DNA of 64,000 nt from Pseudomonas fluvialis (GTDB taxonomy: Bacteria; Pseudomonadota; Gammaproteobacteria; Pseudomonadales; Pseudomonadaceae): NCBI RefSeq assembly GCF_002234375.1, contig NZ_NMQV01000020.1, positions 62,001 through 126,000 on the forward strand, in the 5' to 3' direction. The translations under genes and the position numbers were made by a program. Positions within the stretch are counted from its first letter, which is position 1. Each line of letters opens with the position of its first letter. The notes under the pieces are model-generated. The model worked only from the letters and a program-made list of their open reading frames with translations. It searched no databases and had not been told where the DNA came from. This document shows positions 45,793 through 57,903 of this stretch, in pieces.

Positions 45793-47076
45793 TTAGCGCT
45801 TGTCCAGCGGATTGTAGTCGCGCTGCGCATAGCCGGTGTACAGCTGGCGCGGACGCCCAATCTTGTACGGGCCGGAGAGCATTTCCTTCCAGTGCGAGAT
45901 CCAGCCGACGGTACGAGCCAGGGCGAAGATCACGGTAAACATGCTGGTTGGGATGCCGATGGCCTTGAGGATGATCCCCGAATAAAAGTCTACGTTGGGA
46001 TACAGGTTGCGCTCCACGAAGTAAGGGTCGTTGCGCGCAATTTCCTCCAGCTTCATCGCCAGTTCCAGTTGCGGGTCGTTGATTCCCAGTTCGGCGAGTA
46101 CTTCGTCGCAGGTCTGCTTCATGACCTTGGCGCGCGGATCGAAGTTCTTGTAGACGCGGTGACCAAAGCCCATCAACTTGAACGGATCGTTCTTGTCCTT
46201 GGCCTTGGCTACGAACTTCTCGATGTTTTCCACACTGCCGATTTCTTCCAGCATGGTCAGTACGGCTTCGTTGGCGCCGCCGTGGGCCGGGCCCCAGAGT
46301 GCGGCAATACCGGCTGCGATGCAGGCAAATGGGTTGGCGCCCGAAGAGCCTGCCAGGCGTACGGTGGAGGTCGAGGCGTTTTGCTCGTGGTCGGCGTGCA
46401 GAATGAAGATGCGGTCCATGGCCTTGGCCAGTACCGGGCTGATCGGTTTGATCTCGGCCGGGGTGTTGAACATCATGTGCAGGAAGTTTTCCGCGTAGTT
46501 CAGGTCGTTACGCGGGTACATGATGGGCTGGCCCATGGAGTACTTGTAAACCATTGCGGCAATGGTCGGCATTTTGGCGACCAGGCGGTGTGCTGAGACT
46601 TCACGGTGCTTGGGATTATTGATGTCCAGCGAGTCGTGGTAGAACGCCGAGAGGGCGCCCACGATGCCCACCATGATGGCCATCGGGTGCGAATCGCGAC
46701 GGAAACCGTTGAGGAAGCTCTTCAGCTGCTCGTGAACCATGGTGTGGTTCTTAATGGTTTCGAAGAACTTGGACTTTTGCTCGGCAGTCGGCAGTTCGCC
46801 ATTCAGCAGCAGATAGCAGGTTTCCAGATAGTCGGAATGCTCGGCGAGTTGCTCGATCGGGTAACCGCGGTGCAGCAGGATGCCTTTGTCGCCGTCGATA
46901 TAGGTGATTTTCGACTCGCAAGAGGCAGTCGACATAAAGCCAGGATCAAAGGTGAACCGACCCGTGGAGGTCAGGCCCCGCACATCGATAACATCAGGGC
47001 CTACGGTGCCGCTCAGGACGGGCAGTTCGACGGGGGCTGCGCCCTCGATGATCAACTGCGCTTTTTTGTCAGCCAT
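45793..47076 (-). CDS. gltA: Citrate synthase (type II)
   Basis: A 427-residue enzyme. Catalytic His residues are within [10 protein letters not shown] and [13 protein letters not shown], and the Asp lies in the C-terminal YPNVDFYSG region. The N-terminal domain begins [12 protein letters not shown] and has the NADH-sensitive type II layout. It condenses oxaloacetate and acetyl-CoA as the first TCA step. It is divergent from sdhC with a strong promoter upstream. Confidence 0.97.
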   Translation of the reverse strand: MADKKAQLIIEGAAPVELPVLSGTVGPDVIDVRGLTSTGRFTFDPGFMSTASCESKITYIDGDKGILLHRGYPIEQLAEHSDYLETCYLLLNGELPTAEQKSKFFETIKNHTMVHEQLKSFLNGFRRDSHPMAIMVGIVGALSAFYHDSLDINNPKHREVSAHRLVAKMPTIAAMVYKYSMGQPIMYPRNDLNYAENFLHMMFNTPAEIKPISPVLAKAMDRIFILHADHEQNASTSTVRLAGSSGANPFACIAAGIAALWGPAHGGANEAVLTMLEEIGSVENIEKFVAKAKDKNDPFKLMGFGHRVYKNFDPRAKVMKQTCDEVLAELGINDPQLELAMKLEEIARNDPYFVERNLYPNVDFYSGIILKAIGIPTSMFTVIFALARTVGWISHWKEMLSGPYKIGRPRQLYTGYAQRDYNPLDKR

Positions 47077-47133
47077 GCTGGCCTCCTATTTATGCTTGGA
47101 ATCATCAGTGGCCCCCCACGCAGGGCCCGCATC

Positions 47134-47161
47134 ACTATAGAGGCATAAATGCGAATGTCAA
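47134..47161 (-). promoter_or_regulatory. Sigma-70 promoter for gltA
   Basis: On the minus strand, TTGACA (47156-47161), a 16-base spacer and TATAGT (47134-47139). It lies about 60 bases upstream of the gltA start. Confidence 0.75.
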
Positions 47162-47275
47162 TTTGCCTGAGCCCTGTAGTTAGACGGGTTTTTGCCGGGT
47201 CTGGCCGGGCAAAAGGGGGCTATTTACGGCATTTGCAAAGGCTCTGCAATCCGCTCTTTGGGTAGGGTGGTCGCG

Positions 47276-47304
47276 TTGTCATTAGTTCCCTAACTGTCTA
47301 TACT
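47276..47304 (+). promoter_or_regulatory. Sigma-70 promoter for sdhCDAB-sucAB-lpdG-sucCD
   Basis: TTGTCA (47276-47281), 17 bases, TATACT (47299-47304). It gives a leader of about 125 bases before the sdhC GTG. Confidence 0.72.
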
Positions 47305-47435
47305 CGGCGACCGACCGGCAGGGCTTTGCCAGCCTGAATTCTGCCGTTCGGCACTCCCGTGGTGAGGGGTACCTGACCAGTGCACTTCCCGACAACTTGC
47401 CTGTTTGTTACGGGCCACAGTGTGAAAATAAAGCC

Positions 47436-47810
47436 GTGAATAGCCAACGACCTGTAAACCTAGATCTTCGGACGATAAAACTTCCGATCACTGCTTATAC
47501 CTCCATCCTGCACCGCATTTCCGGTGTCATTCTCTTTGTCGGTCTTGTCGTGATGCTTTATGCGCTCGATAAGTCGCTGGCATCCGAGCAGGGTTTCAAA
47601 GAGGTACAGGAATGCTTGTCCAGCCCGCTGGCCAAGTTGGTGACGTGGGGGCTGCTGTCCGCACTGCTGTATCACCTGGTGGCCGGTATTCGCCATCTGA
47701 TCATGGACATGGGCATCGGTGAGACGCTGGAAGGCGGCAAGCTGGGCTCGAAAATCGTCATCGCCGTTTCGGTGGTGCTGATCCTGCTCGCGGGGGTGTG
47801 GGTATGGTAA
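47436..47810 (+). CDS. sdhC: Succinate dehydrogenase cytochrome b556 subunit
   Basis: A 124-residue, three-helix membrane anchor of complex II. The GTG start at 47436 gives VNSQRPVNLDLRTIKLPITAY, as in other pseudomonads. The conserved SILHRISGVILFVG contains the quinone-site Ser and Arg; the heme-ligating His is in HLVAGIRHLIMD. It overlaps sdhD by 7 bases. An in-frame ATG 13 codons upstream is less likely. Confidence 0.93.
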   Translation: MNSQRPVNLDLRTIKLPITAYTSILHRISGVILFVGLVVMLYALDKSLASEQGFKEVQECLSSPLAKLVTWGLLSALLYHLVAGIRHLIMDMGIGETLEGGKLGSKIVIAVSVVLILLAGVWVW

Positions 47811-48172
47811 CCAACGTAACCAATCTGTCGCGTTCCGGTCTGTACGACTGGATGGCGCAGCGTGTTTCCGCCGTGGTTCTGGCGGCTTACTTCCTGTTTC
47901 TGCTCGGCTACATGGTGGCCAGTCCCGATCTGGGCTATGCCCAGTGGCATGCATTGTTCTCCCAGAACTGGATGCGCATTTTCAGCCTGATGGCGCTGGT
48001 CGCCCTCTGTGCGCATGCCTGGGTTGGCATGTGGACCATCTCCACCGACTACCTGACCTCCATGGCCCTGGGCCGTTGGGCAACGGCAGTGCGTTTTCTC
48101 TTCCAGGCAGTCTGCGGCATGGCCATGTTCGTGGTGTTTGTCTGGGGCGTGCAGATTCTTTGGGGTGTCTGA
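47804..48172 (+). CDS. sdhD: Succinate dehydrogenase hydrophobic anchor subunit
   Basis: A 122-residue, three-helix protein that binds heme b and quinone together with SdhC. The starting ATG at 47804 overlaps the sdhC stop. YDWMAQRVSAVVLAAYFLFLLGY is the conserved first-helix region (key Arg in AQR), and AHAWVGMWTISTDYL contains the heme-region His and the quinone-site Asp-Tyr. Confidence 0.93.
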   Translation: MVTNVTNLSRSGLYDWMAQRVSAVVLAAYFLFLLGYMVASPDLGYAQWHALFSQNWMRIFSLMALVALCAHAWVGMWTISTDYLTSMALGRWATAVRFLFQAVCGMAMFVVFVWGVQILWGV

Positions 48173-48175
48173 TCA

Positions 48176-49948
48176 ATGGCTAGCATTCGTACTCTTTCCT
48201 ATGACGCCATCATCGTCGGTGGCGGTGGTGCGGGCATGCGTGCCGCACTGCAACTGGCTCAGGGTGGTCACAAGACTGCCGTAGTCACCAAGGTTTTCCC
48301 GACCCGCTCGCACACCGTGTCCGCCCAGGGTGGCATCACCTGCGCCATTGCTTCGGCTGATCCGAACGATGATTGGCGCTGGCACATGTACGATACCGTC
48401 AAGGGTTCCGACTACATCGGTGACCAGGACGCTATCGAGTACATGTGCTCTGTCGGTCCGGAGGCCGTGTTCGAACTCGAGCACATGGGCCTGCCGTTCT
48501 CGCGTACCGAGCAGGGCCGCATCTATCAGCGTCCGTTCGGTGGTCAGTCCAAGGGGCCGGATAATCCCACCCAGGCTGCCCGTACCTGCGCTGCTGCCGA
48601 CCGTACCGGTCACGCCCTGCTACATACCCTGTACCAGGGTAACCTGAAGGCAGGCACCTCGTTCCTCAATGAATGGTATGCCGTTGACCTGGTGAAGAAT
48701 CAGGATGGCGCCATCGTCGGCATCATCGCCATCTGTATCGAGACCGGCGAGACCGTCTACATCCGTTCCAAGGCCGTGGTTCTGGCTACTGGCGGTGCTG
48801 GCCGTATTTACGCCTCCACCACCAATGCGTTGATCAACACCGGTGATGGCGTGGGCATGGCTCTGCGTGCCGGCGTGCCGGTGCAGGACATCGAAATGTG
48901 GCAGTTCCACCCGACCGGTATTGCCGGTGCAGGTGTGCTGGTTACGGAAGGTTGCCGTGGCGAGGGTGGTTACCTGATCAACGCGCATGGCGAGCGCTTC
49001 ATGGAGCGTTACGCACCGAACGCCAAAGACCTGGCCGGTCGCGACGTGGTTGCCCGCTCCATGGTCAAGGAAGTCATCGCCGGCAACGGCTGTGGTCCGA
49101 ACAAGGATCACGTGCTGTTGAAGCTGGATCACCTCGGTGAAGAAGTGCTGCACAGCCGCCTGCCGGGTATCTGTGAGCTGTCCAAGACCTTTGCTCATGT
49201 TGACCCTGTGGTTGCACCGGTTCCGGTCATTCCGACCTGCCACTACATGATGGGTGGTGTGGCTACCAACATCCATGGTCAGGCGATCACCCAGGACGCC
49301 AATGGCAACGACAAGATCATCGAAGGTCTGTTTGCTGTTGGTGAAGTGGCTTGCGTGTCGGTACACGGTGCCAACCGCCTGGGCGGCAACTCGCTGCTTG
49401 ACTTGGTGGTATTCGGTCGTGCGGCTGGCCTGCACCTGGAAAAAGCACTCAAGGAAGGTGTTGAGGCGCGCGGTGCCAGCGAAACCGACATCGAGCAGTC
49501 GCTCAAGCGTCTGGCTGGCGTCAACGAGCGTAATACGGGTGAAGATGTGGCGCCGCTGCGTAAGGAGCTGCAGCAGTGCATGCAGAACTATTTCGGTGTA
49601 TTCCGTACCGGCGAATACATGGAGAAGGGCATCAAACAACTGGCCGACCTGCGTGAGCGCATCGCGAACGTCAAGATCGCGGACAAGAGCCAGGCGTTCA
49701 ATACTGCGCGTATCGAAGCGCTGGAACTGCAAAACCTGCTCGAAGTGGCCGAGGCTACTGCGATTGCCGCGAATACTCGTACCGAGTCTCGTGGTGCGCA
49801 TGCCCGTGAAGACTTCGAGGAGCGCGATGACGAAAACTGGCTGTGCCACACCCTGTACTTCCCGGGTGACAAGCGCGTAGCCAAGCGTGCCGTCAACTTC
49901 GCGCCGAAGACTGTTCCGGCGTTTGAACCCAAGGTTCGGACTTATTAA
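48176..49948 (+). CDS. sdhA: Succinate dehydrogenase flavoprotein subunit
   Basis: A 590-residue catalytic subunit. FAD motif [12 protein letters not shown] at the N-terminus; [13 protein letters not shown] contains the histidine that binds FAD covalently; the active-site elements are HPTGI and the RGEGGYLIN arginine; [11 protein letters not shown] is near residue 400. It oxidises succinate to fumarate on the inner face of the membrane. Confidence 0.97.
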   Translation: MASIRTLSYDAIIVGGGGAGMRAALQLAQGGHKTAVVTKVFPTRSHTVSAQGGITCAIASADPNDDWRWHMYDTVKGSDYIGDQDAIEYMCSVGPEAVFELEHMGLPFSRTEQGRIYQRPFGGQSKGPDNPTQAARTCAAADRTGHALLHTLYQGNLKAGTSFLNEWYAVDLVKNQDGAIVGIIAICIETGETVYIRSKAVVLATGGAGRIYASTTNALINTGDGVGMALRAGVPVQDIEMWQFHPTGIAGAGVLVTEGCRGEGGYLINAHGERFMERYAPNAKDLAGRDVVARSMVKEVIAGNGCGPNKDHVLLKLDHLGEEVLHSRLPGICELSKTFAHVDPVVAPVPVIPTCHYMMGGVATNIHGQAITQDANGNDKIIEGLFAVGEVACVSVHGANRLGGNSLLDLVVFGRAAGLHLEKALKEGVEARGASETDIEQSLKRLAGVNERNTGEDVAPLRKELQQCMQNYFGVFRTGEYMEKGIKQLADLRERIANVKIADKSQAFNTARIEALELQNLLEVAEATAIAANTRTESRGAHAREDFEERDDENWLCHTLYFPGDKRVAKRAVNFAPKTVPAFEPKVRTY

Positions 49949-49959
49949 GGGTGCCTGAT

Positions 49960-50667
49960 ATGTTGCAAGTCAGTGTTTATCGTTACAACCCGGAGAAAGA
50001 CGCTTCTCCCTACATGCAGGACTTCCAGGTCGATACCGGCGGCAAGGATGTCATGGTCCTTGACGTACTGGCCTTGATCAAGGAACAGGATCAGAGCTTT
50101 TCCTACCGTCGCTCTTGCCGTGAAGGGGTCTGTGGCTCCGATGGCATGAACATCAACGGCAAGAATGGCCTGGCCTGCATCACGCCGCTGTCGGCTGCTG
50201 GCCTGAAGGGCGGCAAGCTGGTCATCCGTCCGCTGCCGGGGCTTCCGGTGATTCGTGACCTGGCCGTCGATATGAGCATCTTCTATAAGCAATACGAGAA
50301 GGTGCAGCCGTACCTGCAGAACGACACGCCGGCTCCGGCCATCGAGCGTCTGCAGTCTCCGGAAGAGCGCGAGAAGCTGGACGGTCTGTACGAGTGCATC
50401 CTGTGCGCGTGCTGCTCCACCAGCTGCCCGTCCTTCTGGTGGAACCCGGACAAGTTCCTCGGTCCTTCGGCGTTGCTGCAGGCCTACCGTTTCCTGGCTG
50501 ATAGCCGCGATACGCAGACTGCCGAACGTCTGGCTGCACTCGATGATCCGTTCAGCGTGTTTCGCTGCCGCGGCATCATGAACTGCGTGAATGTCTGTCC
50601 GAAGGGCTTGAACCCGACCAAGGCGATCGGACATATTCGCAACATGTTGCTGCAAAGCGGTACCTGA
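49960..50667 (+). CDS. sdhB: Succinate dehydrogenase iron-sulfur subunit
   Basis: A 235-residue protein. The [2Fe-2S] ligands are in SCREGVCGSDGMNINGKNGLAC; [4Fe-4S] and [3Fe-4S] ligands are in CILCACCSTSCP and CRGIMNCVNVCPKG. The ATG at 49960 is preferred over a GTG three codons earlier. It links SdhA electrons to quinone. A 250-base gap before sucA follows. Confidence 0.96.
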   Translation: MLQVSVYRYNPEKDASPYMQDFQVDTGGKDVMVLDVLALIKEQDQSFSYRRSCREGVCGSDGMNINGKNGLACITPLSAAGLKGGKLVIRPLPGLPVIRDLAVDMSIFYKQYEKVQPYLQNDTPAPAIERLQSPEEREKLDGLYECILCACCSTSCPSFWWNPDKFLGPSALLQAYRFLADSRDTQTAERLAALDDPFSVFRCRGIMNCVNVCPKGLNPTKAIGHIRNMLLQSGT

Positions 50668-50692
50668 TTACACCTTGCGTTACCTGCAACAC

Positions 50693-50724
50693 CTGCGGCG
50701 GCAGATTTAACCCTGCCGCCGCAG
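50693..50724 (+). other. Strong intercistronic hairpin between sdhB and sucA
   Basis: CTGCGGCGGCAG and CTGCCGCCGCAG (50693-50704, 50713-50724) form a 12-base perfect stem with an 8-base loop. No T tract follows, so it more likely stabilises or processes the transcript, or partly terminates it. Confidence 0.55.
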
Positions 50725-50735
50725 TCAATCCAGGG

Positions 50736-50764
50736 TTCAGGCTCACAAAGCCAGGCCCTATAAC
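50736..50764 (+). promoter_or_regulatory. Possible secondary promoter for sucA
   Basis: TTCAGG (50736-50741), 17 bases, TATAAC (50759-50764), about 155 bases before the sucA ATG. The -35 is weak. The position after the sdhB hairpin makes an internal promoter plausible. Confidence 0.35.
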
Positions 50765-50917
50765 TGAATAATATGAAGACCAGCAGGGGCGACCGGGCTG
50801 GTGCCCGGACTATCTGCGGGATTCGTAGTGGCTTTACCAAGGTCGCTGCATCAGGACTTTGCACAGCAGACTGCGTAGTCACCGCTGGTGGTGTCCCCTT
50901 ACCGAGGGTGACCTAGC

Positions 50918-53749
50918 ATGCAAGAAAGCGTAATGCAGCGCATGTGGAGCAGCGCCCACCTATCCGGTGGTAACGCGGCCTATGTGGAAGAGCTTTATGA
51001 GCTCTACCTGCACGATCCTAACGCTGTGCCCGAAGAGTGGCGCACCTACTTCCAGAAATTGCCGGCTGACGGCAATCCTGCCAACGACGTCTCACACTCC
51101 ACGATTCGTGATCATTTCGTCCTGCTGGCCAAGAACCAGCGGCGTGCCCAGCCTGTTTCGGCCGGAACCGTCAGCAGCGAGCATGAGAAGAAGCAGGTTG
51201 AAGTACTGCGCCTGATTCAGGCCTTCCGCATGCGCGGCCACCAAGCCGCCCAACTCGATCCGCTGGGGCTTTGGCAGCGCAAGGCGCCCGCCGACCTGTC
51301 GATTCATCATTACGGTCTGACTGATGCCGATCTGGACACCACATTCCGTACCGGTGAACTGTTCATCGGCAAGGAAGAGGCCACCCTGCGAGAAATCCAT
51401 CAGGCGCTGCAAGAGACCTATTGCCGCAATATTGGTGCAGAGTTCACGCATATCGTCGACTCTGAACAGCGCAAGTGGTTTGCCCAGCGCCTGGAAAGTG
51501 TGCGCGGTCGCCCGTTGTACTCCGCCGACGTGCGCGGCCACCTGCTGGAGCGTCTGACGGCCGCCGAGGGTCTGGAAAAATACCTGGGTACCAAGTATCC
51601 CGGTACCAAACGCTTTGGTCTTGAGGGTGGGGAAAGCCTGATTGCCCTGCTTGACGAAATCATCCAGCGCAGTGGTTCCTACGGCACCAAGGAAATCGTC
51701 ATCGGCATGGCGCACCGCGGTCGCCTCAACGTCTTGGTGAATACCTTCGGAAAGAATCCGCGCGATCTGTTCGACGAGTTCGAGGGCAAGAAGACCGAGG
51801 GGCTGTCTTCCGGTGACGTGAAATATCACCAGGGCTTCTCGTCCAACGTCATGACCCAGGGAGGGGAAGTACACCTGGCGCTGGCCTTCAACCCTTCCCA
51901 CCTGGAGATTGTCTCTCCGGTGGTCGAAGGCTCGGTGCGGGCCCGACAAGATCGTCGCAGCGACAAGACTGGCGACAAGGTATTGCCGATTTCCATCCAT
52001 GGTGACGCTGCGTTCGCCGGCCAGGGCGTGGTCATGGAAACCTTCCAGATGTCGCAGACCCGTGGTTACAAAACGGGCGGCACCATTCATCTGGTGATCA
52101 ACAATCAGGTAGGTTTCACCATCAGCAATCCTCAGGACTCGCGCTCGACCGAGTACTGCACGGATGTGGCGAAGATGATTCAGGCGCCGATTCTCCATGT
52201 GAATGGCGATGACCCCGAGGCAGTGCTGTTTGTCACCCAGCTAGCCGTTGACTACCGCATGCAGTTCAAGCGCGATGTGGTTATCGACCTGGTTTGCTAC
52301 CGTCGCCGCGGTCACAACGAAGCAGACGAGCCGTCCGGCACGCAGCCGTTGATGTACCAGCAGATTGCCAAGCAACGCACCACTCGCGAGCTGTATGCCG
52401 ATTCGCTGGTACAGGCTGGCGTACTCGATGCTCAGCGTGTTCAGGAGAAGATCGACGAGTACCGTACGGCCCTGGATAACGGTCAGCATGTGGTCAAGAG
52501 CCTGGTCAAGGAGCCCAACAAGGAGCTGTTTGTCGACTGGCGCCCTTATCTGGGGCATGCCTGGACAGCCCGTCACGATACCCGCTTCGAGCTCAAGACC
52601 CTGCAGGAACTGGCTGCCAAGCTGGTCGATGTACCGGAAGGCTTCCTGCTGCAGCGCCAGGTGGCGAAGATCCTCGAAGACCGGCAGAAGATGACGGCCG
52701 GTGCCTTGCCGATCAACTGGGGCTACGCCGAGAACCTTGCCTATGCCACCTTGCTCTTCGAAGGTCACCCGGTACGTATTACCGGCCAGGACGTAGGCCG
52801 CGGCACCTTTTCGCACCGTCATGCGGCGCTGCATAGTCAGAAAGACGGTAGCACCCATCTGCCGCTGCAGAACCTCTATGCCGGTCAGCCGGCGTTCGAG
52901 CTGTATGACTCCTTCCTTTCCGAGGAGGCCGTACTGGCATTTGAGTACGGTTACGCAACCACCACGCCGAATGCGCTGGTGATCTGGGAAGCGCAGTTCG
53001 GCGACTTTGCCAACGGTGCCCAGGTGGTGTTCGACCAGTTCATTTCCAGTGGTGAGCACAAGTGGGGACGCCTGTGTGGCCTGACCGTGCTGCTGCCGCA
53101 TGGTTATGAAGGGCAGGGCCCTGAGCACAGCTCGGCGCGTCTGGAGCGTTATCTGCAGCTGTGTGCCGAGCACAACATCCAGGTCTGCGTGCCGACCACT
53201 CCGGCGCAGGTCTACCACATGCTGCGTCGCCAGGTGATTCGTCCGCTGCGTAAGCCCTTGGTCGCATTGACGCCCAAGTCGTTGCTGCGTCATAAGCTGG
53301 CCATCTCGACCTTGGAAGAGCTTGCTGAAGGCTCCTTCCAGACGGTGATTGGTGAAGTGGATGCGCTGGAAGCCAAGAAAGTGGAACGGCTGATTCTGTG
53401 CAGTGGCAAGGTCTACTACGACTTGTTGGAGAAGCGGCGTGCCGAAGGGCGCGAAGATATTGCCATCGTGCGTATCGAGCAGCTCTATCCGTTCCCCGAG
53501 GAAGACCTCGCGGAGGCTTTGGCACCGTTCAAGCATCTCAAGCACATTGTCTGGTGCCAGGAAGAGCCGATGAACCAGGGCGCGTGGTACTGCAGTCAGC
53601 ACCACATGCGCCGTGTAGCCAGTGCGCACAAGAAGGATCTGTTCCTGCAATACGCCGGTCGCGATGCTTCGGCAGCGCCTGCCTGTGGCTATGCTTCGAT
53701 GCATGCCGAACAGCAGGAGAAACTGCTGCAGGACGCCTTCACCGTTTAA
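50918..53749 (+). CDS. sucA: 2-oxoglutarate dehydrogenase E1 component
   Basis: A 943-residue thiamine-diphosphate enzyme of normal length. It begins MQESVMQRMWSSAHLSGGN; the FRMRGHQAAQLDPLG segment, IGMAHRGRLNVL, the TPP motif HGDAAFAGQGVVMET through VINNQVGFT, and GHNEADEPS are visible. It decarboxylates 2-oxoglutarate in the E1-E2-E3 complex. sucB follows after 73 bases containing a hairpin. Confidence 0.97.
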   Translation: MQESVMQRMWSSAHLSGGNAAYVEELYELYLHDPNAVPEEWRTYFQKLPADGNPANDVSHSTIRDHFVLLAKNQRRAQPVSAGTVSSEHEKKQVEVLRLIQAFRMRGHQAAQLDPLGLWQRKAPADLSIHHYGLTDADLDTTFRTGELFIGKEEATLREIHQALQETYCRNIGAEFTHIVDSEQRKWFAQRLESVRGRPLYSADVRGHLLERLTAAEGLEKYLGTKYPGTKRFGLEGGESLIALLDEIIQRSGSYGTKEIVIGMAHRGRLNVLVNTFGKNPRDLFDEFEGKKTEGLSSGDVKYHQGFSSNVMTQGGEVHLALAFNPSHLEIVSPVVEGSVRARQDRRSDKTGDKVLPISIHGDAAFAGQGVVMETFQMSQTRGYKTGGTIHLVINNQVGFTISNPQDSRSTEYCTDVAKMIQAPILHVNGDDPEAVLFVTQLAVDYRMQFKRDVVIDLVCYRRRGHNEADEPSGTQPLMYQQIAKQRTTRELYADSLVQAGVLDAQRVQEKIDEYRTALDNGQHVVKSLVKEPNKELFVDWRPYLGHAWTARHDTRFELKTLQELAAKLVDVPEGFLLQRQVAKILEDRQKMTAGALPINWGYAENLAYATLLFEGHPVRITGQDVGRGTFSHRHAALHSQKDGSTHLPLQNLYAGQPAFELYDSFLSEEAVLAFEYGYATTTPNALVIWEAQFGDFANGAQVVFDQFISSGEHKWGRLCGLTVLLPHGYEGQGPEHSSARLERYLQLCAEHNIQVCVPTTPAQVYHMLRRQVIRPLRKPLVALTPKSLLRHKLAISTLEELAEGSFQTVIGEVDALEAKKVERLILCSGKVYYDLLEKRRAEGREDIAIVRIEQLYPFPEEDLAEALAPFKHLKHIVWCQEEPMNQGAWYCSQHHMRRVASAHKKDLFLQYAGRDASAAPACGYASMHAEQQEKLLQDAFTV

Positions 53750-53762
53750 CTGCCTTGCTTTG

Positions 53763-53787
53763 CTACGCCAGCCTGTAGCTGGCGTAG
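53763..53787 (+). other. Intercistronic hairpin between sucA and sucB
   Basis: CTACGCCAGC and GCTGGCGTAG (53763-53772, 53778-53787) with a 5-base loop and no T tract. Likely an mRNA stability or processing element within the operon. Confidence 0.5.
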
Positions 53788-53822
53788 TACGACATCACCG
53801 AATTAGATAGGAACTGAACAAC

Positions 53823-55046
53823 ATGGCTATCGAGATCAAAGCCCCTACATTCCCTGAGTCGGTCGCCGACGGCACGGTTGCTACCTGGCACAAGAAGCCG
53901 GGCGAGGCGGTCAAGCGTGACGAGCTGATCGTCGACATCGAGACCGACAAAGTGGTCATGGAAGTACTGGCCGAAGCTGACGGCGTGGTTGGCGAGATTC
54001 TCAAGAACGAAGGCGACACCGTGCTCAGCGGCGAACTGCTGGGCACCCTGGTCGACGGCGGCGCGGCCAGTGCGCCGGTAGCCGCAGCACCGGTTGCTGC
54101 GGTAGCGGCCCAGGTCGCTGCTCCGGCGTCTGCCGAAGAAGCCCTGCTGTCTCCGGCAGCCCGCAAGATCGCCGAGGAAAATGGCCTGAATCCGGCGGCC
54201 ATCGCCGGTACCGGCAAAGGTGGTCGGGTGACCAAGGAAGACGTGGTGGCGGCTGTCGAGGCACGCAAGACTGCTCCGGTTGCGGCGCCAGCTGCCAAAC
54301 CGGCCGCGCCGGCTGCCGAAGCACCGCTGTTCGCTGCCGGCGAGCGTGTCGAGAAACGCGTACCGATGACCCGCCTGCGCGCCAAGATCGCCGAGCGCCT
54401 GGTCGAGGCGCAGTCTTCCATGGCCATGCTGACCACCTTCAATGAAGTGGACATGCATGAAGTCATGGCCCTGCGCAGCAAGTACAAGGACCTCTTCGAG
54501 AAGACCCATAACGGTGTGCGCCTGGGCTTCATGTCGTTCTTCGTCAAGGCCGCGGTCGAGGCGCTCAAGCGCTTCCCGGCCGTGAATGCCTCGATCGATG
54601 GCAACGATATCGTCTACCACGGCTACCAGGACATCGGCGTGGCCGTATCCAGTGACCGTGGACTGGTGGTGCCGGTACTGCGCAATGCCGAATTGATGAG
54701 CCTCGCAGAGATCGAGAACGGCATTGCCACCTTCGGTAAGAAGGCGCGTGACGGCAAGCTGTCCATCGAAGAAATGACCGGTGGCACCTTCACCATCACC
54801 AATGGCGGCACCTTCGGTTCGATGATGTCGACGCCGATCGTCAACCCGCCACAAGCGGCCATCCTCGGCATGCACAACATCATCCAGCGTCCGGTAGCGA
54901 TCAACGGCCAGGTGGTGATTCGTCCGATGATGTACCTGGCGCTGTCCTACGATCACCGCCTGATTGATGGCAAGGAAGCAGTGAGCTTCCTGGTCACCAT
55001 CAAGAACCTGCTGGAAGACCCGGCGCGCCTGCTGCTGGATATCTAA
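53823..55046 (+). CDS. sucB: 2-oxoglutarate dehydrogenase E2 component (dihydrolipoyl succinyltransferase)
   Basis: A 407-residue protein: an N-terminal lipoyl domain with the modified lysine in [10 protein letters not shown], an Ala/Pro-rich linker, a subunit-binding domain ([16 protein letters not shown]), a second linker, and the catalytic domain ending with the HRLIDG active site. It transfers succinyl to CoA and forms the core of the complex. Confidence 0.97.
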   Translation: MAIEIKAPTFPESVADGTVATWHKKPGEAVKRDELIVDIETDKVVMEVLAEADGVVGEILKNEGDTVLSGELLGTLVDGGAASAPVAAAPVAAVAAQVAAPASAEEALLSPAARKIAEENGLNPAAIAGTGKGGRVTKEDVVAAVEARKTAPVAAPAAKPAAPAAEAPLFAAGERVEKRVPMTRLRAKIAERLVEAQSSMAMLTTFNEVDMHEVMALRSKYKDLFEKTHNGVRLGFMSFFVKAAVEALKRFPAVNASIDGNDIVYHGYQDIGVAVSSDRGLVVPVLRNAELMSLAEIENGIATFGKKARDGKLSIEEMTGGTFTITNGGTFGSMMSTPIVNPPQAAILGMHNIIQRPVAINGQVVIRPMMYLALSYDHRLIDGKEAVSFLVTIKNLLEDPARLLLDI

Positions 55047-55057
55047 ACATCAGCGGC

Positions 55058-55099
55058 AAGCTGCAAGTCTGCAAGCTGCTTAGCTTCGACTTGCGGCTT
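55058..55099 (+). other. Intercistronic imperfect hairpin between sucB and lpdG
   Basis: AAGCTGCAAGTC (55058-55069) and GACTTGCGGCTT (55088-55099) pair with one G-U. The segment also has short direct repeats of GCAAGCTGC, a type of AGCTTG-rich intergenic repeat seen in pseudomonad genomes. Confidence 0.45.
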
Positions 55100-55101
55100 A
55101 A

Positions 55102-56556
<1,455 letters not shown>

Positions 56557-56736
56557 GCAGGTTGCAGGGGGCGCGACAGTTGCTCGCCGCCCTCTGTGCA
56601 AGGAACCACGGTGCACGGCCCGCGGGTTTTCGCCTGACGGAAAGTGTGCCGGGCCATCAAAAGGTGGCCACAGGTGGCGCGGCGTCAAAAGCGCAGCGCC
56701 GTACGCGCAATACCCAAACACAAACGGTAGACAAGC

Positions 56737-57903
56737 ATGAATCTCCATGAATATCAGGGTAAGCAGCTGTTCGCTGAATACGGCCTGCCCGTATCCCAGG
56801 GCTATGCCGTAGACACCCCGGAAGAGGCCGCAGCGGCATGTGACAAAATCGGCGGCGATATGTGGGTGGTCAAGGCCCAGGTGCATGCCGGTGGTCGTGG
56901 CAAGGCTGGCGGCGTCAAGCTGGTCAAGAACAAGGAAGACGCCAAGGCATTCGCCGCCCAGTGGCTGGGCAAGCGTCTGGTGACCTACCAGACCGACGCC
57001 AGTGGCCAGCCGGTGACCAAGATTCTGGTCGAAGCCTGCACTGATATCGACAAGGAACTCTACCTGGGCGCGGTGGTTGACCGTTCCAGCCGCCGTATCG
57101 TGTTCATGGCGTCTACCGAAGGTGGCGTGGAAATCGAGAAGGTTGCCCACGACACCCCGGAAAAGATCCTCAAGGCCACTATTGATCCGCTGGTTGGCGC
57201 ACAGCCCTTCCAGGGCCGCGAGCTGGCCTTCCAGCTGGGCCTGCAGGGCGACCAGATCAAGCAGTTCACGCACATCTTCGTTGGCCTGGCCAAGCTGTTC
57301 CAGGACTACGACCTGGCCCTGCTGGAAATCAACCCGCTGGTCATCAAGAAAGACGGCAACCTGCACTGCCTGGATGCCAAGATCAACATCGACGGCAACG
57401 CCCTGTATCGCCAGCCCAAGCTGCGCGCCATGCATGACCCGTCGCAGGACGACCCGCGCGAAGCCCACGCGGCCAAGTTCGAACTGAACTACGTGGCCCT
57501 GGAAGGCAACATCGGCTGCATGGTCAACGGTGCCGGCCTGGCCATGGGCACCATGGATATCGTCAACCTGCACGGCGGCAAGCCGGCCAACTTCCTTGAT
57601 GTCGGCGGTGGTGCCACCAAGGAGCGGGTGACCGAGGCGTTCAAGATCATCCTTTCCGACAGCAACGTGCAGGCCGTACTGGTCAACATCTTCGGTGGCA
57701 TCGTGCGCTGCGACATGATTGCCGAAGGCATCATCGGCGCGGTCAAGGAAGTCGGCGTGAAAGTGCCGGTGGTGGTGCGTCTGGAAGGTAACAATGCCGA
57801 ACTCGGCGCCAAGGTACTGGCCGAGAGTGGCCTGAACATCATCGCGGCAACCAGTCTGACCGACGCGGCTCAGCAAGTGGTCAAAGCGGCGGAGGGCAAG
57901 TAA
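56737..57903 (+). CDS. sucC: Succinyl-CoA synthetase beta subunit
   Basis: A 388-residue ATP-grasp protein starting [18 protein letters not shown]. The ATP-binding region includes [19 protein letters not shown], the Mg-binding [10 protein letters not shown], and the C-terminal flavodoxin-like ligase domain with [11 protein letters not shown]. It pairs with SucD; ATP specificity is usual in pseudomonads. A 180-base gap before it contains no recognised element; its stop shares one base with the sucD start. Confidence 0.97.
   Translation: MNLHEYQGKQLFAEYGLPVSQGYAVDTPEEAAAACDKIGGDMWVVKAQVHAGGRGKAGGVKLVKNKEDAKAFAAQWLGKRLVTYQTDASGQPVTKILVEACTDIDKELYLGAVVDRSSRRIVFMASTEGGVEIEKVAHDTPEKILKATIDPLVGAQPFQGRELAFQLGLQGDQIKQFTHIFVGLAKLFQDYDLALLEINPLVIKKDGNLHCLDAKINIDGNALYRQPKLRAMHDPSQDDPREAHAAKFELNYVALEGNIGCMVNGAGLAMGTMDIVNLHGGKPANFLDVGGGATKERVTEAFKIILSDSNVQAVLVNIFGGIVRCDMIAEGIIGAVKEVGVKVPVVVRLEGNNAELGAKVLAESGLNIIAATSLTDAAQQVVKAAEGK

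Larger units (their letters stand above)
47077..47435. other. Intergenic promoter region between gltA and sdhC
   Basis: 359 bases with no gene. It holds the two divergent promoters listed separately, the leader of sdhC, and GC-rich inverted segments around 47180-47210 (CCGGGTCTGGCCGGG). No RNA gene or riboswitch is recognised. Confidence 0.7.

Noticed and set aside
55058..55099. REP element or mobile repeat between sucB and lpdG
   Set aside because: Only one copy is visible in the window, with no target duplication; described instead as an intercistronic hairpin.
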